Source of the DNA: Sphingobacterium sp. B16(2022)
Lineage (GTDB): Bacteria; Bacteroidota; Bacteroidia; Sphingobacteriales; Sphingobacteriaceae
Length of the DNA stretch: 64,000 nucleotides
Direction of reading: 5' to 3'
Assembly: GCF_012030425.1 (NCBI RefSeq)
Contig: NZ_JAAUVN010000001.1
Coordinates: 186,001 to 250,000 of the forward strand
Below the pieces are notes generated by a model that searched no databases, was not told the origin of the DNA, and saw nothing but the letters and a program-made list of their open reading frames with translations. A program made the translations under genes and the position numbers. Numbering within the stretch: the first letter of the stretch is position 1; every line of letters starts with the position of its first letter. This document shows positions 28,505 through 37,348 of this stretch, in pieces.

Positions 28505-28650
28505 AATGTAAAAATTAATAAACGTGTATACACAAATTTGTATTATATTTGTGTTATTAATACAATCAGCGAAACCAAGTTACTCTTAGTATTTAAACGT
28601 GTAAAATGATTTGATTGTATAAATGATAGTACAAAAATAGTTTTTTATCA

Positions 28651-28658
28651 TAATTTTG
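28651..28658 (+). promoter_or_regulatory. Ferredoxin promoter, -7 element TAATTTTG
   Basis: An exact TAnnTTTG match ending 9 nt before the ferredoxin ATG. No standard -33 TTTG is obvious. It predicts a leader of only a few nucleotides. A second candidate, TATATTTG, lies at 28544-28551. Confidence 0.4.
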
Positions 28659-28667
28659 AGGTTATAA

Positions 28668-29018
28668 ATGGCGATTAAAATTACAGACGAGTGTATTAAC
28701 TGTGGTGCTTGTGAACCGGAGTGCCCAAATAATGCAATATATGACGCTGGAGTGAGTTGGAAATTCTCAGATGGGACGGCATTAGATGGAGTTATTGATT
28801 TTGGAGATGGAGTAACGTTAGATGCTGACGATTCTCAAGCTGCTGTATCAGATGAAGTATATTACATTGTTTCGGACAAGTGTACAGAGTGTGTTGGTTT
28901 TCATGATGAACCACAATGTGCAGCTGTTTGTCCAGTAGACTGCTGTGTAGATGACGAAGAGGTTCGTGAATCTGAAGAGGAGTTATTAGCAAAGAAAGCT
29001 TGGTTACACGCTGAATAA
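28668..29018 (+). CDS. 2[4Fe-4S] ferredoxin
   Basis: A 116-residue acidic ferredoxin. The first cluster motif is CINCGACEPECP (about residues 11-22). The second is CTECVGFHDEPQCAAVCP, with an extended loop, followed by VDCC. A long acidic insertion separates the two (about residues 30-65). This split-loop form is typical of Bacteroidota and of Alvin-type ferredoxins. It is a low-potential electron carrier. Its promoter region is shared with the divergent LuxC-like gene, but any functional link is inference. Confidence 0.93.
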   Translation: MAIKITDECINCGACEPECPNNAIYDAGVSWKFSDGTALDGVIDFGDGVTLDADDSQAAVSDEVYYIVSDKCTECVGFHDEPQCAAVCPVDCCVDDEEVRESEEELLAKKAWLHAE

Positions 29019-29045
29019 AAGCATTGCTTTTAAAATAAAATTTTG

Positions 29046-29079
29046 AAAAAGGTAGAATATGTACATATTCTACCTTTTT
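29046..29079. terminator. Terminator after ferredoxin gene
   Basis: A perfect 34-bp palindrome (left half AAAAAGGTAGAATATGT) followed by further T, 27 nt after the stop codon. Confidence 0.8.
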
Positions 29080-29191
29080 TTATGTCTTCAAGTATCCAAT
29101 AAATTTGCTGTTATTATAATCCGCCATATTAATATTTGTGAAAGCCTAGTATTTTTTTATTTTTGTACTTTACCTTATAAAAAGTTTGCCG

Positions 29192-30637
29192 ATGTATAAA
29201 TCAAAAATGGGGCTAATTACCCTTGTTTCGGTGACAATTGCTGCACTTATTGCGATATGTTACGAATTTAGTTGGGTCAATTTTTCTCCATCATTTTTAA
29301 TGGCAGTAAGATGGATTGTTGCTACTGTGTTGATTGTTAATGCTCTTGTTCGGAAGAATCTAACAACTTGGATTTTGACCTGTATGATCTTGGGTATTTT
29401 TGTAGGTTTAGATTTTCCAAATATTGCCATATCATTGCAACCGCTAAGTAAAGGTTTCATTAAGTTGGTGAAGACGATCGTAGGACCGATCTTGTTTGCA
29501 ACGTTAGTTTATGGTATTGCTGGTCATTCTGATTTGAAACAGGTTGGTCGTATGGCCTGGAAGTCTATGCTGTATTTCTTTTGTGCTACGACTTGCGCTA
29601 TTTTTATTGGCCTTGGGGCTATAAATCTGACTAAAGCTGGGGTTGGTGTTGATGTTGCACATATGCCTCATGAAGAACTGCCAAAAACGCAAATAAGTAA
29701 TGACGCACAGATTTTAGAAACTTTACCAGATCATGTTCACCCTGTCTATAAGTTTACGGCATTTTTTAGAGATCTTTTTCCTGAAAATATTGTAAAAGCA
29801 GTGTATGACAATCAAGTTCTACAGATCGTGGTGTTTTCAGTTCTTTTTGGTATTGGATTAGCAATGGTTGATGAAAAGAAAAGAAAACCATTGGTTGATT
29901 TCACGGAAAGCCTTTCAGAAACAATGTTTAAGTTTACGAACTTAATCATGTATTTTGCTCCAATCGGAGTTGGTGCCGCAATGGCTTTTACAGTTGGTCA
30001 TTTGGGGGTAGATATTCTGAAAAATCTATTTATGTTGTTAGCAACTTTGTATTTAGCATTATTAGGTTTCCTAACTTTTGTATTGTTGCCTGTTGCACTT
30101 TATCTGAAAATCCCTGTATTAAAGTTTATTAATGCGATTAAAGAACCTGTTTCTATTGCATTTGCGACTACAAGTTCAGATGCAGCTTTGCCCAAGGCTA
30201 TGTCTGCTATGGAAAAATTTGGAGTACCTCGTAAGATTGTGTCTTTTGTTATTCCTACAGGATATAGTTTCAATTTGGACGGAACGTCATTGTATCTATC
30301 TTTGGCAGCGATATTTGTTGCTCAGGCGGCTGGAATACATTTGACTTTTGGAGAGCAGTTAATGATCGCATTTACATTAATGATTACTTCTAAAGGAGTT
30401 GCCGCAGTTCCCAGAGCCTCATTAATTATATTAATTGCTACTGCAGATCAATTTGGTTTACCAACATTTGTGATTGCGGCTATATTAGGAATTGACGAGT
30501 TGATGGATATGGCCAGAACTTCGGTCAATGTGATCGGTAATTGTTTAGCTACAGTTGTTGTTGCTAAATGGGAGGGAGAGTTTGACGAAGAGGCCCCATA
30601 TAGAGATGATCACGGCCAACCGGAATTAGAGGGGTAG
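29192..30637 (+). CDS. Dicarboxylate/amino acid:cation symporter (DAACS)
   Basis: A 481-residue secondary transporter of the GltP/DctA family, taken from ATG 29192 rather than the TTG two codons earlier. It has about nine hydrophobic segments plus re-entrant hairpins. Family signatures are TTSSDAALPKAMSAM (HP1 Ser-rich motif), FVIPTGYSFNLDGTSLYLSL (TM7 with its NLDGT motif), TSKGVAAVPRASLII (HP2) and DELMDMARTSVNVIGN (TM8). It should import glutamate, aspartate or C4-dicarboxylates with Na+ or H+. It is longer than many at the N-terminus and is monocistronic. Confidence 0.94.
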   Translation: MYKSKMGLITLVSVTIAALIAICYEFSWVNFSPSFLMAVRWIVATVLIVNALVRKNLTTWILTCMILGIFVGLDFPNIAISLQPLSKGFIKLVKTIVGPILFATLVYGIAGHSDLKQVGRMAWKSMLYFFCATTCAIFIGLGAINLTKAGVGVDVAHMPHEELPKTQISNDAQILETLPDHVHPVYKFTAFFRDLFPENIVKAVYDNQVLQIVVFSVLFGIGLAMVDEKKRKPLVDFTESLSETMFKFTNLIMYFAPIGVGAAMAFTVGHLGVDILKNLFMLLATLYLALLGFLTFVLLPVALYLKIPVLKFINAIKEPVSIAFATTSSDAALPKAMSAMEKFGVPRKIVSFVIPTGYSFNLDGTSLYLSLAAIFVAQAAGIHLTFGEQLMIAFTLMITSKGVAAVPRASLIILIATADQFGLPTFVIAAILGIDELMDMARTSVNVIGNCLATVVVAKWEGEFDEEAPYRDDHGQPELEG

Positions 30638-30659
30638 TATTATATCTTTTAAAAGCCAG

Positions 30660-30696
30660 AAAAGGGATCTTATAACAAGTATAAGATCCCTTTTTT
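30660..30696. terminator. Bidirectional terminator after symporter gene
   Basis: A 14-bp perfect stem (AAAAGGGATCTTAT and its complement) with a 7-nt loop between convergent genes. Confidence 0.85.
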
Positions 30697-31087
30697 ATGA
30701 AATAAACTTACCATCGGCATAATACCAGATTCCATCCACTTGTTTGAAAGTGGATCTTTCATGATGAATCTGTAAATTCAGCTCCGAATCCAAGTAATGT
30801 GCCTCAAATTCGACCATATTGGAATTACTAAATAAAATGCGGAGCTGCATCCATTTTGATTCCTTTGCCCATCTTGCAATTTCTATTTTGTTTTGCAACT
30901 TACGAGTTTCAGAATGAAAGCTTGTATATAAAAAATCAATATCTTGAACAACAAATGCGCTATATCTTGCACTCATTAATTGTTCTGCAGTTTTAGCTTC
31001 TTTTTGGTCTAAATGAATTTTTTTGCAACAATTTTCGTAAGGAAGTGAATTGCCACAATGGCAAATTGTATTTTGTTTTGTCACCAT
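30695..31087 (-). CDS. YchJ-type SEC-C motif protein
   Basis: A 130-residue protein. The N-terminal SEC-C zinc-binding motif reads ICHCGNSLPYENCC (about residues 8-21). The YchJ/UPF0225 domain follows, with SARYSAFVVQDIDFLYTSFH and the C-terminal ERSTFKQVDGIWYYADGK. Function is undefined. The family is an NTF2-like fold carrying a SEC-C zinc hook. It is convergent with the symporter gene and overlaps the last bases of the shared terminator. Confidence 0.92.
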   Translation of the reverse strand: MVTKQNTICHCGNSLPYENCCKKIHLDQKEAKTAEQLMSARYSAFVVQDIDFLYTSFHSETRKLQNKIEIARWAKESKWMQLRILFSNSNMVEFEAHYLDSELNLQIHHERSTFKQVDGIWYYADGKFIS

Positions 31088-31330
31088 ATTAAGATTTAAA
31101 TATAGGACAAAAGTAAATAATGATTTTTTCTTTTTAAATGAATCGTGTTTATATAAATATTTAGGAATTTCTTAGCTGGACTAAAATTGTTAAATTGATA
31201 TTTTAACACGTTGATATTGAGTTTATTTTAACGTTTTAACAAATATTAACAACCTTTCATTAATCTTATTATAAAATATAGAGTCCTACCTATAATTAAT
31301 TGAAAAACATAAATAAAGGGAGGAGCAGGT

Positions 31331-31873
31331 ATGAAAAAATTAGTTTACTTGACGGTTTTAGTTGGCGGTTTGTTTTTTGTTAAACCTGCTGCTGCACAAG
31401 TTAATGTGAGTATTAACATTGGTAATCAACCTTCTTGGGGCCCAGTGGGGTATGATTACGTACGGTATTATTATATTCCAGAAATTAATGTATATTATGA
31501 TGTAATCAATCGTCGGTATACGCATTATCATGGTAGAAGATGGGTTACCAGTAGAAGCTTGCCTAGTCGATATCGTAACTTTAATTTTTATAATACCTAT
31601 AAAGTAGTTGTCAATGATAGAGATCCTTGGAGACATCACGATCGGTACAGAAGAGATTATGGTCATTTTGCTCATCGCAGAAATCAGGTAAGTATAAGAG
31701 ACCATAGAAGTAATTATGATCGTCCACGTCACAATGACCGTTATGATCATCATCGTGTCGAGCGACATGAAAATCATAGAGATCGATCGGAGCATAGAAA
31801 ATCGGACAAGAGAAATGATAAAAGAGGCCACGATCGTCACTCAGAAAGAGGTGAGGGACATGGAAGAAGATAG
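31331..31873 (+). CDS. Secreted His/Arg-rich protein
   Basis: A 180-residue protein with a clear signal peptide (MKKLVYLTVLVGGLFFVKPAAAQ). A region of about 75 residues follows, rich in Tyr and Pro (YYYIPEINVYYDVINRRYTH). The tail of about 95 residues is dominated by His, Arg and Asp (HHDRYRRDYGHFAHRR). The Tyr-rich segment resembles small Bacteroidota periplasmic proteins. The basic His-rich tail could bind metal or polyanions, which is inference. A strong Shine-Dalgarno-like AGGGAGGAG lies 7 nt upstream of the ATG, unusual in this window. I recognise no named family. Confidence 0.85.
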   Translation: MKKLVYLTVLVGGLFFVKPAAAQVNVSINIGNQPSWGPVGYDYVRYYYIPEINVYYDVINRRYTHYHGRRWVTSRSLPSRYRNFNFYNTYKVVVNDRDPWRHHDRYRRDYGHFAHRRNQVSIRDHRSNYDRPRHNDRYDHHRVERHENHRDRSEHRKSDKRNDKRGHDRHSERGEGHGRR

Positions 31874-31898
31874 TGAATAGTTTTTTATATGTTAATTG

Positions 31899-31931
31899 AA
31901 AGGGAGGAAGCTGTAGTTTTCTCCCTTTTTT
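31899..31931. terminator. Terminator between His-rich gene and Lrp-type gene
   Basis: An imperfect stem with core AAAGGGAG/CTCCCTTT and a run of T on the plus strand, between convergent genes. Confidence 0.65.
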
Positions 31932-31948
31932 TAATTAAAACTATTTTT

Positions 31949-32407
31949 TTAAATCGGATAAGCTGTTTCACTTTTAGTTTCCGATAGAACAAAATAGGTT
32001 TGTACGGTGTTCACATGTGGGAGTACGGCTAAGCGGTATCTTAAAAATTCGTGATAGGCCTGCATATCTTTAGTTGCTATTCGAAGCATAAAATCATAGG
32101 ATCCAGCCATCTGATAACATTCCATAACTTCAGGAAATTTAGCAACTTCTTTTTCAAATTCATTTAAAACCTCGGCTGTATGTGCTTTTAAGAATACCTG
32201 TGAAAAAGATATCAGACCCATGTTTATTTTTTGCCGGTCAAGAATAGCAACAGTTTTTTTAATATAGCCTTGTTGTTTCAGTTTTTTTACACGCTCATGT
32301 ATAGCAGCGATAGATTTATGCAATCTAAATGCTAGTTCCTTATTGCTAAGTGTAGCGTCATGCTGTAAAATTCTTAATAGTTTGGTGTCAGTTTCATCAA
32401 GCATCAT
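31949..32407 (-). CDS. Lrp/AsnC-family transcriptional regulator
   Basis: A 152-residue regulator. The N-terminal winged helix-turn-helix has the diagnostic DETDTKLLRILQHDATLSNK and ELAFRLHKSIAAIHERVKKL. The C-terminal RAM ligand-binding domain (about residues 65-145) contains MECYQMAGSYDFMLRIATKD. It is divergent from a cysteine synthase gene 191 nt away, so it probably controls that gene in response to an amino acid, as Lrp-type regulators of cysteine metabolism do. The effector is not readable from sequence. Confidence 0.93.
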   Translation of the reverse strand: MMLDETDTKLLRILQHDATLSNKELAFRLHKSIAAIHERVKKLKQQGYIKKTVAILDRQKINMGLISFSQVFLKAHTAEVLNEFEKEVAKFPEVMECYQMAGSYDFMLRIATKDMQAYHEFLRYRLAVLPHVNTVQTYFVLSETKSETAYPI

Positions 32408-32598
32408 TTTGTATTTTTTATTGATATGAATGTAATGAATTGGTTGATTCTGTAATATTTCTTAAATATATCATTATTTAGATAAAATTTACTGATTTAA
32501 TCATTATGTAGTGAATATTATTTTGTTTTATGTCAATTTTGCTGATAATGTTAGGTCTTCGAATGATTGTCGACTGATATTTTTTAAAATAATAAATC

Positions 32599-33675
32599 AT
32601 GAATAACGAATTGATGTTTAGTAAATGTTTGTCACCCGAGCTTGATAGTAGATTTAAACATTTATGGTGTTTAGTAGGAAATACGCCTATGCTGGAGCTA
32701 CAATACTCCTATAAAGGGAAAGCTGGGAGGATTTATGTGAAATGCGAAAATTATAATCTTACAGGGAGTATCAAAGACCGTATGGCGCTATATATTATGT
32801 ATAAAGCTTACATGAATTGTCAAATTCAGCCTGACGATGTTATTATAGAAGCAACTAGCGGTAATACTGGTATTTCTTTTTCTGCTATTGGTAAAGCTTT
32901 AGGACATCAAGTGAAAATTATTATGCCTAATTGGTTGAGTAAAGAACGCATCGATATTATAAAAAGTATGGGTGCAGATATTCAGTTGGTTAGTAAAGAA
33001 GACGGTGGTTTTTTGGGGAGTATTGAATTAAGTGAGAAACTAGCGCAGCAAGGAGGGGTGTTTTTGCCCAGACAGTTTGAAAATCAATTCAATGCCGAAG
33101 CTCATGAATTAACGACTGGTCGTGAAATTGGTTTACAGTTAGCCTCACAAGGTTTAGTTGCAGATGCTTTTGTTGCTGGTGTAGGCACAGGAGGAACGGT
33201 TATGGGAGTAGGCCGTCATCTTCGTAGCTTAAATCCTCATGTAAAGATTCATCCTTTGGAACCCGCTGAAAGTCCTACGATGTCAACCGGATATAAAGTT
33301 GGCTCGCATCGTATTCAAGGTATATCAGATGAATTTATTCCGGCTATTGTGAAAATGGACGAGTTGGATGAAATCGTTTCTGCTTCAGATGGTGATTCTA
33401 TTATAATGGCCCAAAAATTAGCAAAAGAATTGGGCTTGGCCGTAGGAATTTCTTCAGGAGCGAATGTGATTGGAGCAATTAAATTAAAAGAGCAATTAGG
33501 GGAAGAAGCTGTTGTTGTCACCTTATTGTGCGACGATAATAAGAAATATTTGAGTACAGATCTAGTAAGAGAACAACCTGTCGCGGCTGGATATATTTCA
33601 ACAGATCTCTCTTTCACTGGATTTAAACCTATCAGTAGGTTAGCAAAATCTCTTTTTAATACTGAATCGATATAA
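32599..33675 (+). CDS. cysM: Cysteine synthase family PLP enzyme
   Basis: A 358-residue fold-type II PLP enzyme. The lysine is K59 in GSIKDRMA. The substrate loop is EATSGNTGISF, the phosphate-binding loop is GVGTGGTVMG, and the O-acetylserine-type motif is GSHRIQGISDEFIP. It should form cysteine from O-acetylserine or O-phosphoserine and sulfide; the CysM versus CysK distinction is not certain. It has an extra C-terminal stretch of about 30 residues (TGFKPISRLAKSLF). The divergent Lrp/AsnC gene is its likely regulator. Confidence 0.9.
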   Translation: MNNELMFSKCLSPELDSRFKHLWCLVGNTPMLELQYSYKGKAGRIYVKCENYNLTGSIKDRMALYIMYKAYMNCQIQPDDVIIEATSGNTGISFSAIGKALGHQVKIIMPNWLSKERIDIIKSMGADIQLVSKEDGGFLGSIELSEKLAQQGGVFLPRQFENQFNAEAHELTTGREIGLQLASQGLVADAFVAGVGTGGTVMGVGRHLRSLNPHVKIHPLEPAESPTMSTGYKVGSHRIQGISDEFIPAIVKMDELDEIVSASDGDSIIMAQKLAKELGLAVGISSGANVIGAIKLKEQLGEEAVVVTLLCDDNKKYLSTDLVREQPVAAGYISTDLSFTGFKPISRLAKSLFNTESI

Positions 33676-33730
33676 TGTTTGTTTCAGCCTAATCGCATAT
33701 TAGGCACTATGATTATTTTAAATAGAATCT

Positions 33731-33758
33731 ATTACAATGGGATTTCTCCCATTGTAAT
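33731..33758 (+). terminator. Hairpin between cysM and the DsbD-like gene
   Basis: A perfect 12-bp stem (ATTACAATGGGA and its complement) with a TTTC loop. It is followed by TAGG rather than a T run, so it is a weak intrinsic terminator or an RNA-stability element. Confidence 0.45.
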
Positions 33759-33809
33759 TAGGTTTAACCAATTTGTAACTTGTCACTCGGCATTATAATT
33801 TAATTATTT

Positions 33810-35459
33810 ATGAAAAGTTTTATCATAAAATTATTACTTTTATTAGTTCTTCTTCCAGCTTTTGCGCATGCTCAGGAGGCAGATACTTTACTAAAGATGG
33901 ACGAACTGGAGTTCGTTGATGGTGGTATTTCTGAAACTTCGATTGATTCTGCAGGTGTTGATACTACACAGAATCTTAAGAAAACTACGGCTGTAATCAC
34001 AACAGAAGAGCATGCAAATAGTGAATCTCTACTTGGAATATTTTTAGCAGGATTATTAGGCGGCTTTACTGCTCTATTAATGCCTTGTATTTTCCCCATG
34101 TTACCGCTCACAGTCAGTTTCTTCACAAAGGGAAAACAAAATAAATCGCAATCTTTTATTCGTGCTTTGTTTTATGGAATTTCTATCATAGTTATTTATG
34201 TTGTGCTTGGTTTAGCGGTAACGATGATTTTTGGTTCGGATGCCCTTAATGCTTTATCAACGAACGGTGTCTTTAATTTTTTCTTTTTCTTAATGTTGGT
34301 TGCTTTTGGAGCTTCTTTTTTGGGGGCATTTGAAATTAATTTACCAAGTTCATGGGTAAATAAGATGGATGCAAAATCTGATAAAGGCGGATGGGCTGGT
34401 ATATTCTTTATGGCAGCAACTTTAGCTTTAGTATCTTTTTCTTGTACTGGACCTATTATCGGAACTTTATTGGTACAGGCAGCTACAAGTGGAGCTTTGT
34501 TAGGTCCGGCTGTAGGTATGTTTGGATTTTCTTTTGCATTAGCTATACCTTTTGCTCTTTTTGCATTATTTCCTAGTGCTATGAAAGCCATGCCTAAATC
34601 AGGTGGTTGGCTTAACAGTGTTAAAGTTGTTTTAGGATTTTTAGAATTGGCATTTGCATTGAAATTTCTTTCTAATGTTGATTTAGCTTATCACTGGAAC
34701 TGGTTCGACCGGGAGGTCTTTTTGTCTTTATGGATTGTTATATTTGGTTTAATGGGACTGTATTTACTTGGAAAAATTAAATTTTCTCATGACAGTAATC
34801 TGCCACATTTGTCAGTAATCCGTACTTTCATAGCTATTATTGTACTATCATTTACGGTATACATGATTCCTGGATTATGGGGTGCTCCTTTAAAATCAAT
34901 ATCTGCTTTTCTACCACCACAAAGCACGCAGGACTTTGATTTAAATCAAGGCTCATTGATTAGTGGATCGCATGTAACAGACGTTTCTAAACGCAAATAT
35001 TCAGATTTATTTCATGCACCGCTTGGCTTAAATGTGTTTTTTGATTACGAGGAGGGTTTACAATATGCTAAAACCCATCATAAAATGGTTATGCTTGATT
35101 TTACAGGCCATGCTTGTGTAAATTGTAGGAAAATGGAAGCTACTGTTTGGACAGATCCTCAAGTCCGCTCTTTTTTAACAGATCATGTCGTTATCATCCA
35201 ACTTTATGTTGATGACCGCACTGAGCTTGCTATTGAAGATCAACAAAAAACGAGTTCGGGAAAATTGTTGAAGACAATTGGAAGTAAGTGGAGTTATTTA
35301 CAATCGAGTCAGTTTGAATCCAATTCACAACCTTTTTATGTGCTTATGAATCCTGCAAACCGTCAGGTTTTGGTTAAACCAAAAGGTGCTGATTATGATG
35401 CTACTACTTATCTGGCTTATTTAAATGAAGGTTTGAAAGCATTTTCTTTGATCAAATAG
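33810..35459 (+). CDS. DsbD-like thiol:disulfide interchange protein
   Basis: A 549-residue protein with a signal peptide (residues 1-21). The membrane domain has about eight helices (residues 72-360) with the paired redox cysteines in ALLMPCIFPMLPL and VSFSCTGPIIG. The C-terminal periplasmic thioredoxin-like domain has active site HACVNCRKME. It should carry electrons from the cytoplasm to periplasmic thiols. Unlike E. coli DsbD, the N-terminal immunoglobulin-like domain is missing; only about 50 acidic residues precede the membrane core. A duplicated Bacteroidota-type layout is common, so this need not mean truncation. Confidence 0.92.
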   Translation: MKSFIIKLLLLLVLLPAFAHAQEADTLLKMDELEFVDGGISETSIDSAGVDTTQNLKKTTAVITTEEHANSESLLGIFLAGLLGGFTALLMPCIFPMLPLTVSFFTKGKQNKSQSFIRALFYGISIIVIYVVLGLAVTMIFGSDALNALSTNGVFNFFFFLMLVAFGASFLGAFEINLPSSWVNKMDAKSDKGGWAGIFFMAATLALVSFSCTGPIIGTLLVQAATSGALLGPAVGMFGFSFALAIPFALFALFPSAMKAMPKSGGWLNSVKVVLGFLELAFALKFLSNVDLAYHWNWFDREVFLSLWIVIFGLMGLYLLGKIKFSHDSNLPHLSVIRTFIAIIVLSFTVYMIPGLWGAPLKSISAFLPPQSTQDFDLNQGSLISGSHVTDVSKRKYSDLFHAPLGLNVFFDYEEGLQYAKTHHKMVMLDFTGHACVNCRKMEATVWTDPQVRSFLTDHVVIIQLYVDDRTELAIEDQQKTSSGKLLKTIGSKWSYLQSSQFESNSQPFYVLMNPANRQVLVKPKGADYDATTYLAYLNEGLKAFSLIK

Positions 35460-35625
35460 TATAATATGACTCATTTGATGAAAAAATGTTTTTATTCCAA
35501 AAGAAAAAAGGTTTCATAAAATTGGATTTCTGTTAAATTTAATCTTACTTTTACATCGTTTAAATCATTAGCTATCAAATAGCAGCTTTAGTGGTTTATG
35601 TGTAGGGTTAATAGTGAATTATAAC

Positions 35626-36549
35626 ATGAAGAAAGCATTCAATCTGGGGTTGTTCCTTGGATTATTATCGGTAACATCTCTTGCATTACAATCGTGCAAT
35701 GAAGGTGGGAGTAAAAAAACAGATTCGGTTACTATTGGAACTGTTGATAGTATAGATGATATCGATGATTTAAATAAAGATACTGTCGAGAAAGAGATTA
35801 AAAAGGATACAATTGCTGTAAAGGGTAAAAAGAGTATTCTTCATCATGAAGTTGATACGGCGAAATTATTAACCGACTCTGTGTCTCCTCGTTATATTTA
35901 TTTGACTTTTGATGATGGACCTTTAAATGGCAGTCAATTTATTGATTCAATAGCTACAGCTAAGAATATAAAGATTAATGCTTTTTTAATTGGAAAGCAT
36001 GACCGAATGAGTAAGGGTTTGCATAAATATTATGAACGTTATATGAACAATCCGTTGGTGGATTGTTATAATCACAGTTACAATCATGCAAATAATAAGT
36101 TTACTTATTTTTATAGCAACGCAGAATCAGCGTATGAGGACTTTGATAAAAATGAAAAAGAACTGAATCTTAAACATAAGATTGTCCGTTTACCAGGACG
36201 TAATATTTGGTACTTTGCAGATCGTAAACGTATTGATATGCAAAGTGGTTCAAGTACGGCCGATTTATTATATCAAAATGGTTACCGTTCTATGGGATGG
36301 GACTGTGAATGGAAAAAGGGTAAACCTTCTGGTATGCCAGTCGAATCGGTGAGTTTTATATATCGTCAGATAAATAATAGATTACGTAACGGCACCTCAT
36401 TTTCGAAGAATAACGTTGTTCTGTTGATGCATGATGATATGTTTCAGACAAGAAAAGCACAGAAAATGTTAAGTGATTTAATCGATAGTTTGAAGTTACA
36501 TCCAAATTACGAATTTGCACATATGCGTGATTATCCGAAACAGAAATAA
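35626..36549 (+). CDS. Lipoprotein polysaccharide deacetylase
   Basis: A 307-residue protein taken from ATG 35626; a GTG 12 nt earlier is in frame. A lipoprotein signal (LGLLSVTSLALQSC) predicts membrane anchoring. An acidic linker follows to about residue 75. The NodB homology domain then begins with YIYLTFDDGP, where the metal/catalytic Asp pair is D96-D97. A second motif, CYNHSYNHANNKF, carries the His ligands. It probably removes N- or O-acetyl groups from a cell-surface glycan; the exact substrate is unknown. Confidence 0.9.
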   Translation: MKKAFNLGLFLGLLSVTSLALQSCNEGGSKKTDSVTIGTVDSIDDIDDLNKDTVEKEIKKDTIAVKGKKSILHHEVDTAKLLTDSVSPRYIYLTFDDGPLNGSQFIDSIATAKNIKINAFLIGKHDRMSKGLHKYYERYMNNPLVDCYNHSYNHANNKFTYFYSNAESAYEDFDKNEKELNLKHKIVRLPGRNIWYFADRKRIDMQSGSSTADLLYQNGYRSMGWDCEWKKGKPSGMPVESVSFIYRQINNRLRNGTSFSKNNVVLLMHDDMFQTRKAQKMLSDLIDSLKLHPNYEFAHMRDYPKQK

Positions 36550-36587
36550 AAAATAAGGCTACAATCAAATTGTAGCCTTATTTTTTT
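36549..36587. terminator. Bidirectional terminator after deacetylase gene
   Basis: A 16-bp perfect stem (AAAAATAAGGCTACAA and its complement) with a 5-nt loop and T run, overlapping the end of the convergent PhnA-like gene. Confidence 0.8.
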
Positions 36588-37167
36588 AGTTTTGCTTTCT
36601 TAAATATTTTGTTAAAATCACAATCGTCTGACCATCGATTTTTCCTTCAATTTGTTCTGTATTATCGAACACAAGTCTAATATTCTTCACGACTGTACCT
36701 AAAGTCGCCCGGATAGATGATCCTTTTACATCCAATGTTTTCGTAAGGACTACAGAATCCCCTTCAAATAATTGTTGACCGATACTATCTAAATGAAACT
36801 CGACATATCCATCATTTTCATGATCTCCTGTTTGTTTTGCCCATTCTAATGTTTCGTCATCCAGATACAAAATATCTAACGCATCAGAAGCCCAACCCTC
36901 GTTTTTTAAACGATTTAACATGCGCCACGCAGCTACCTGTACTGCTGGTACTTCAGACCACATGGTATCGGGCAGGAATTTCCAATATTCAGCTTCTAAT
37001 TGTGTTGTTTTATTTAACTGATCGGCACATTTCTGACAAACAACAATCGTGTTTTCAGCTATAGCTTGTAAGTCAGGGGGCAATGTATATAATGTTAAAT
37101 TATCAGTTGCTTGACTCAATTCACATTTATTTCCCGCTCTCTCGAATAGTTGATTTTCTAGTTTCAT
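36586..37167 (-). CDS. PhnA-like alkylphosphonate utilization domain protein
   Basis: A 193-residue protein. The N-terminal region holds pairs of cysteines (NKCELSQ near residue 13, VVCQKCADQL near residue 43), a zinc-ribbon-like pattern. The C-terminal part is the PhnA domain (GDSVVLTKTLDVKGSS, then GTVVKNIRLV and GKIDGQTIVILTKYL). Despite the name, PhnA-domain proteins are not shown to act in phosphonate breakdown in most bacteria. It is convergent with the deacetylase gene. Confidence 0.88.
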   Translation of the reverse strand: MKLENQLFERAGNKCELSQATDNLTLYTLPPDLQAIAENTIVVCQKCADQLNKTTQLEAEYWKFLPDTMWSEVPAVQVAAWRMLNRLKNEGWASDALDILYLDDETLEWAKQTGDHENDGYVEFHLDSIGQQLFEGDSVVLTKTLDVKGSSIRATLGTVVKNIRLVFDNTEQIEGKIDGQTIVILTKYLRKQN

Positions 37168-37348
37168 TTAAATTTTGGATAAGTTGCAAATGATTTAGGT
37201 GCAAACATAATGAATATTTATAATTATAAAAGGTTAACATAACAAATCAAAAAATGCTTAATAATTTGGAATATAATTTGCGATGCTGTACACGATAAAA
37301 TGTGTATCTTATTTAATATTAATTGAAACTAACTTAAATGATATCAAT

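Noticed and set aside
28524..28533. GTGTATACAC palindrome between the LuxC-like gene and ferredoxin as an operator
   Set aside because: Only 10 bp and with no regulator nearby; too weak to claim.
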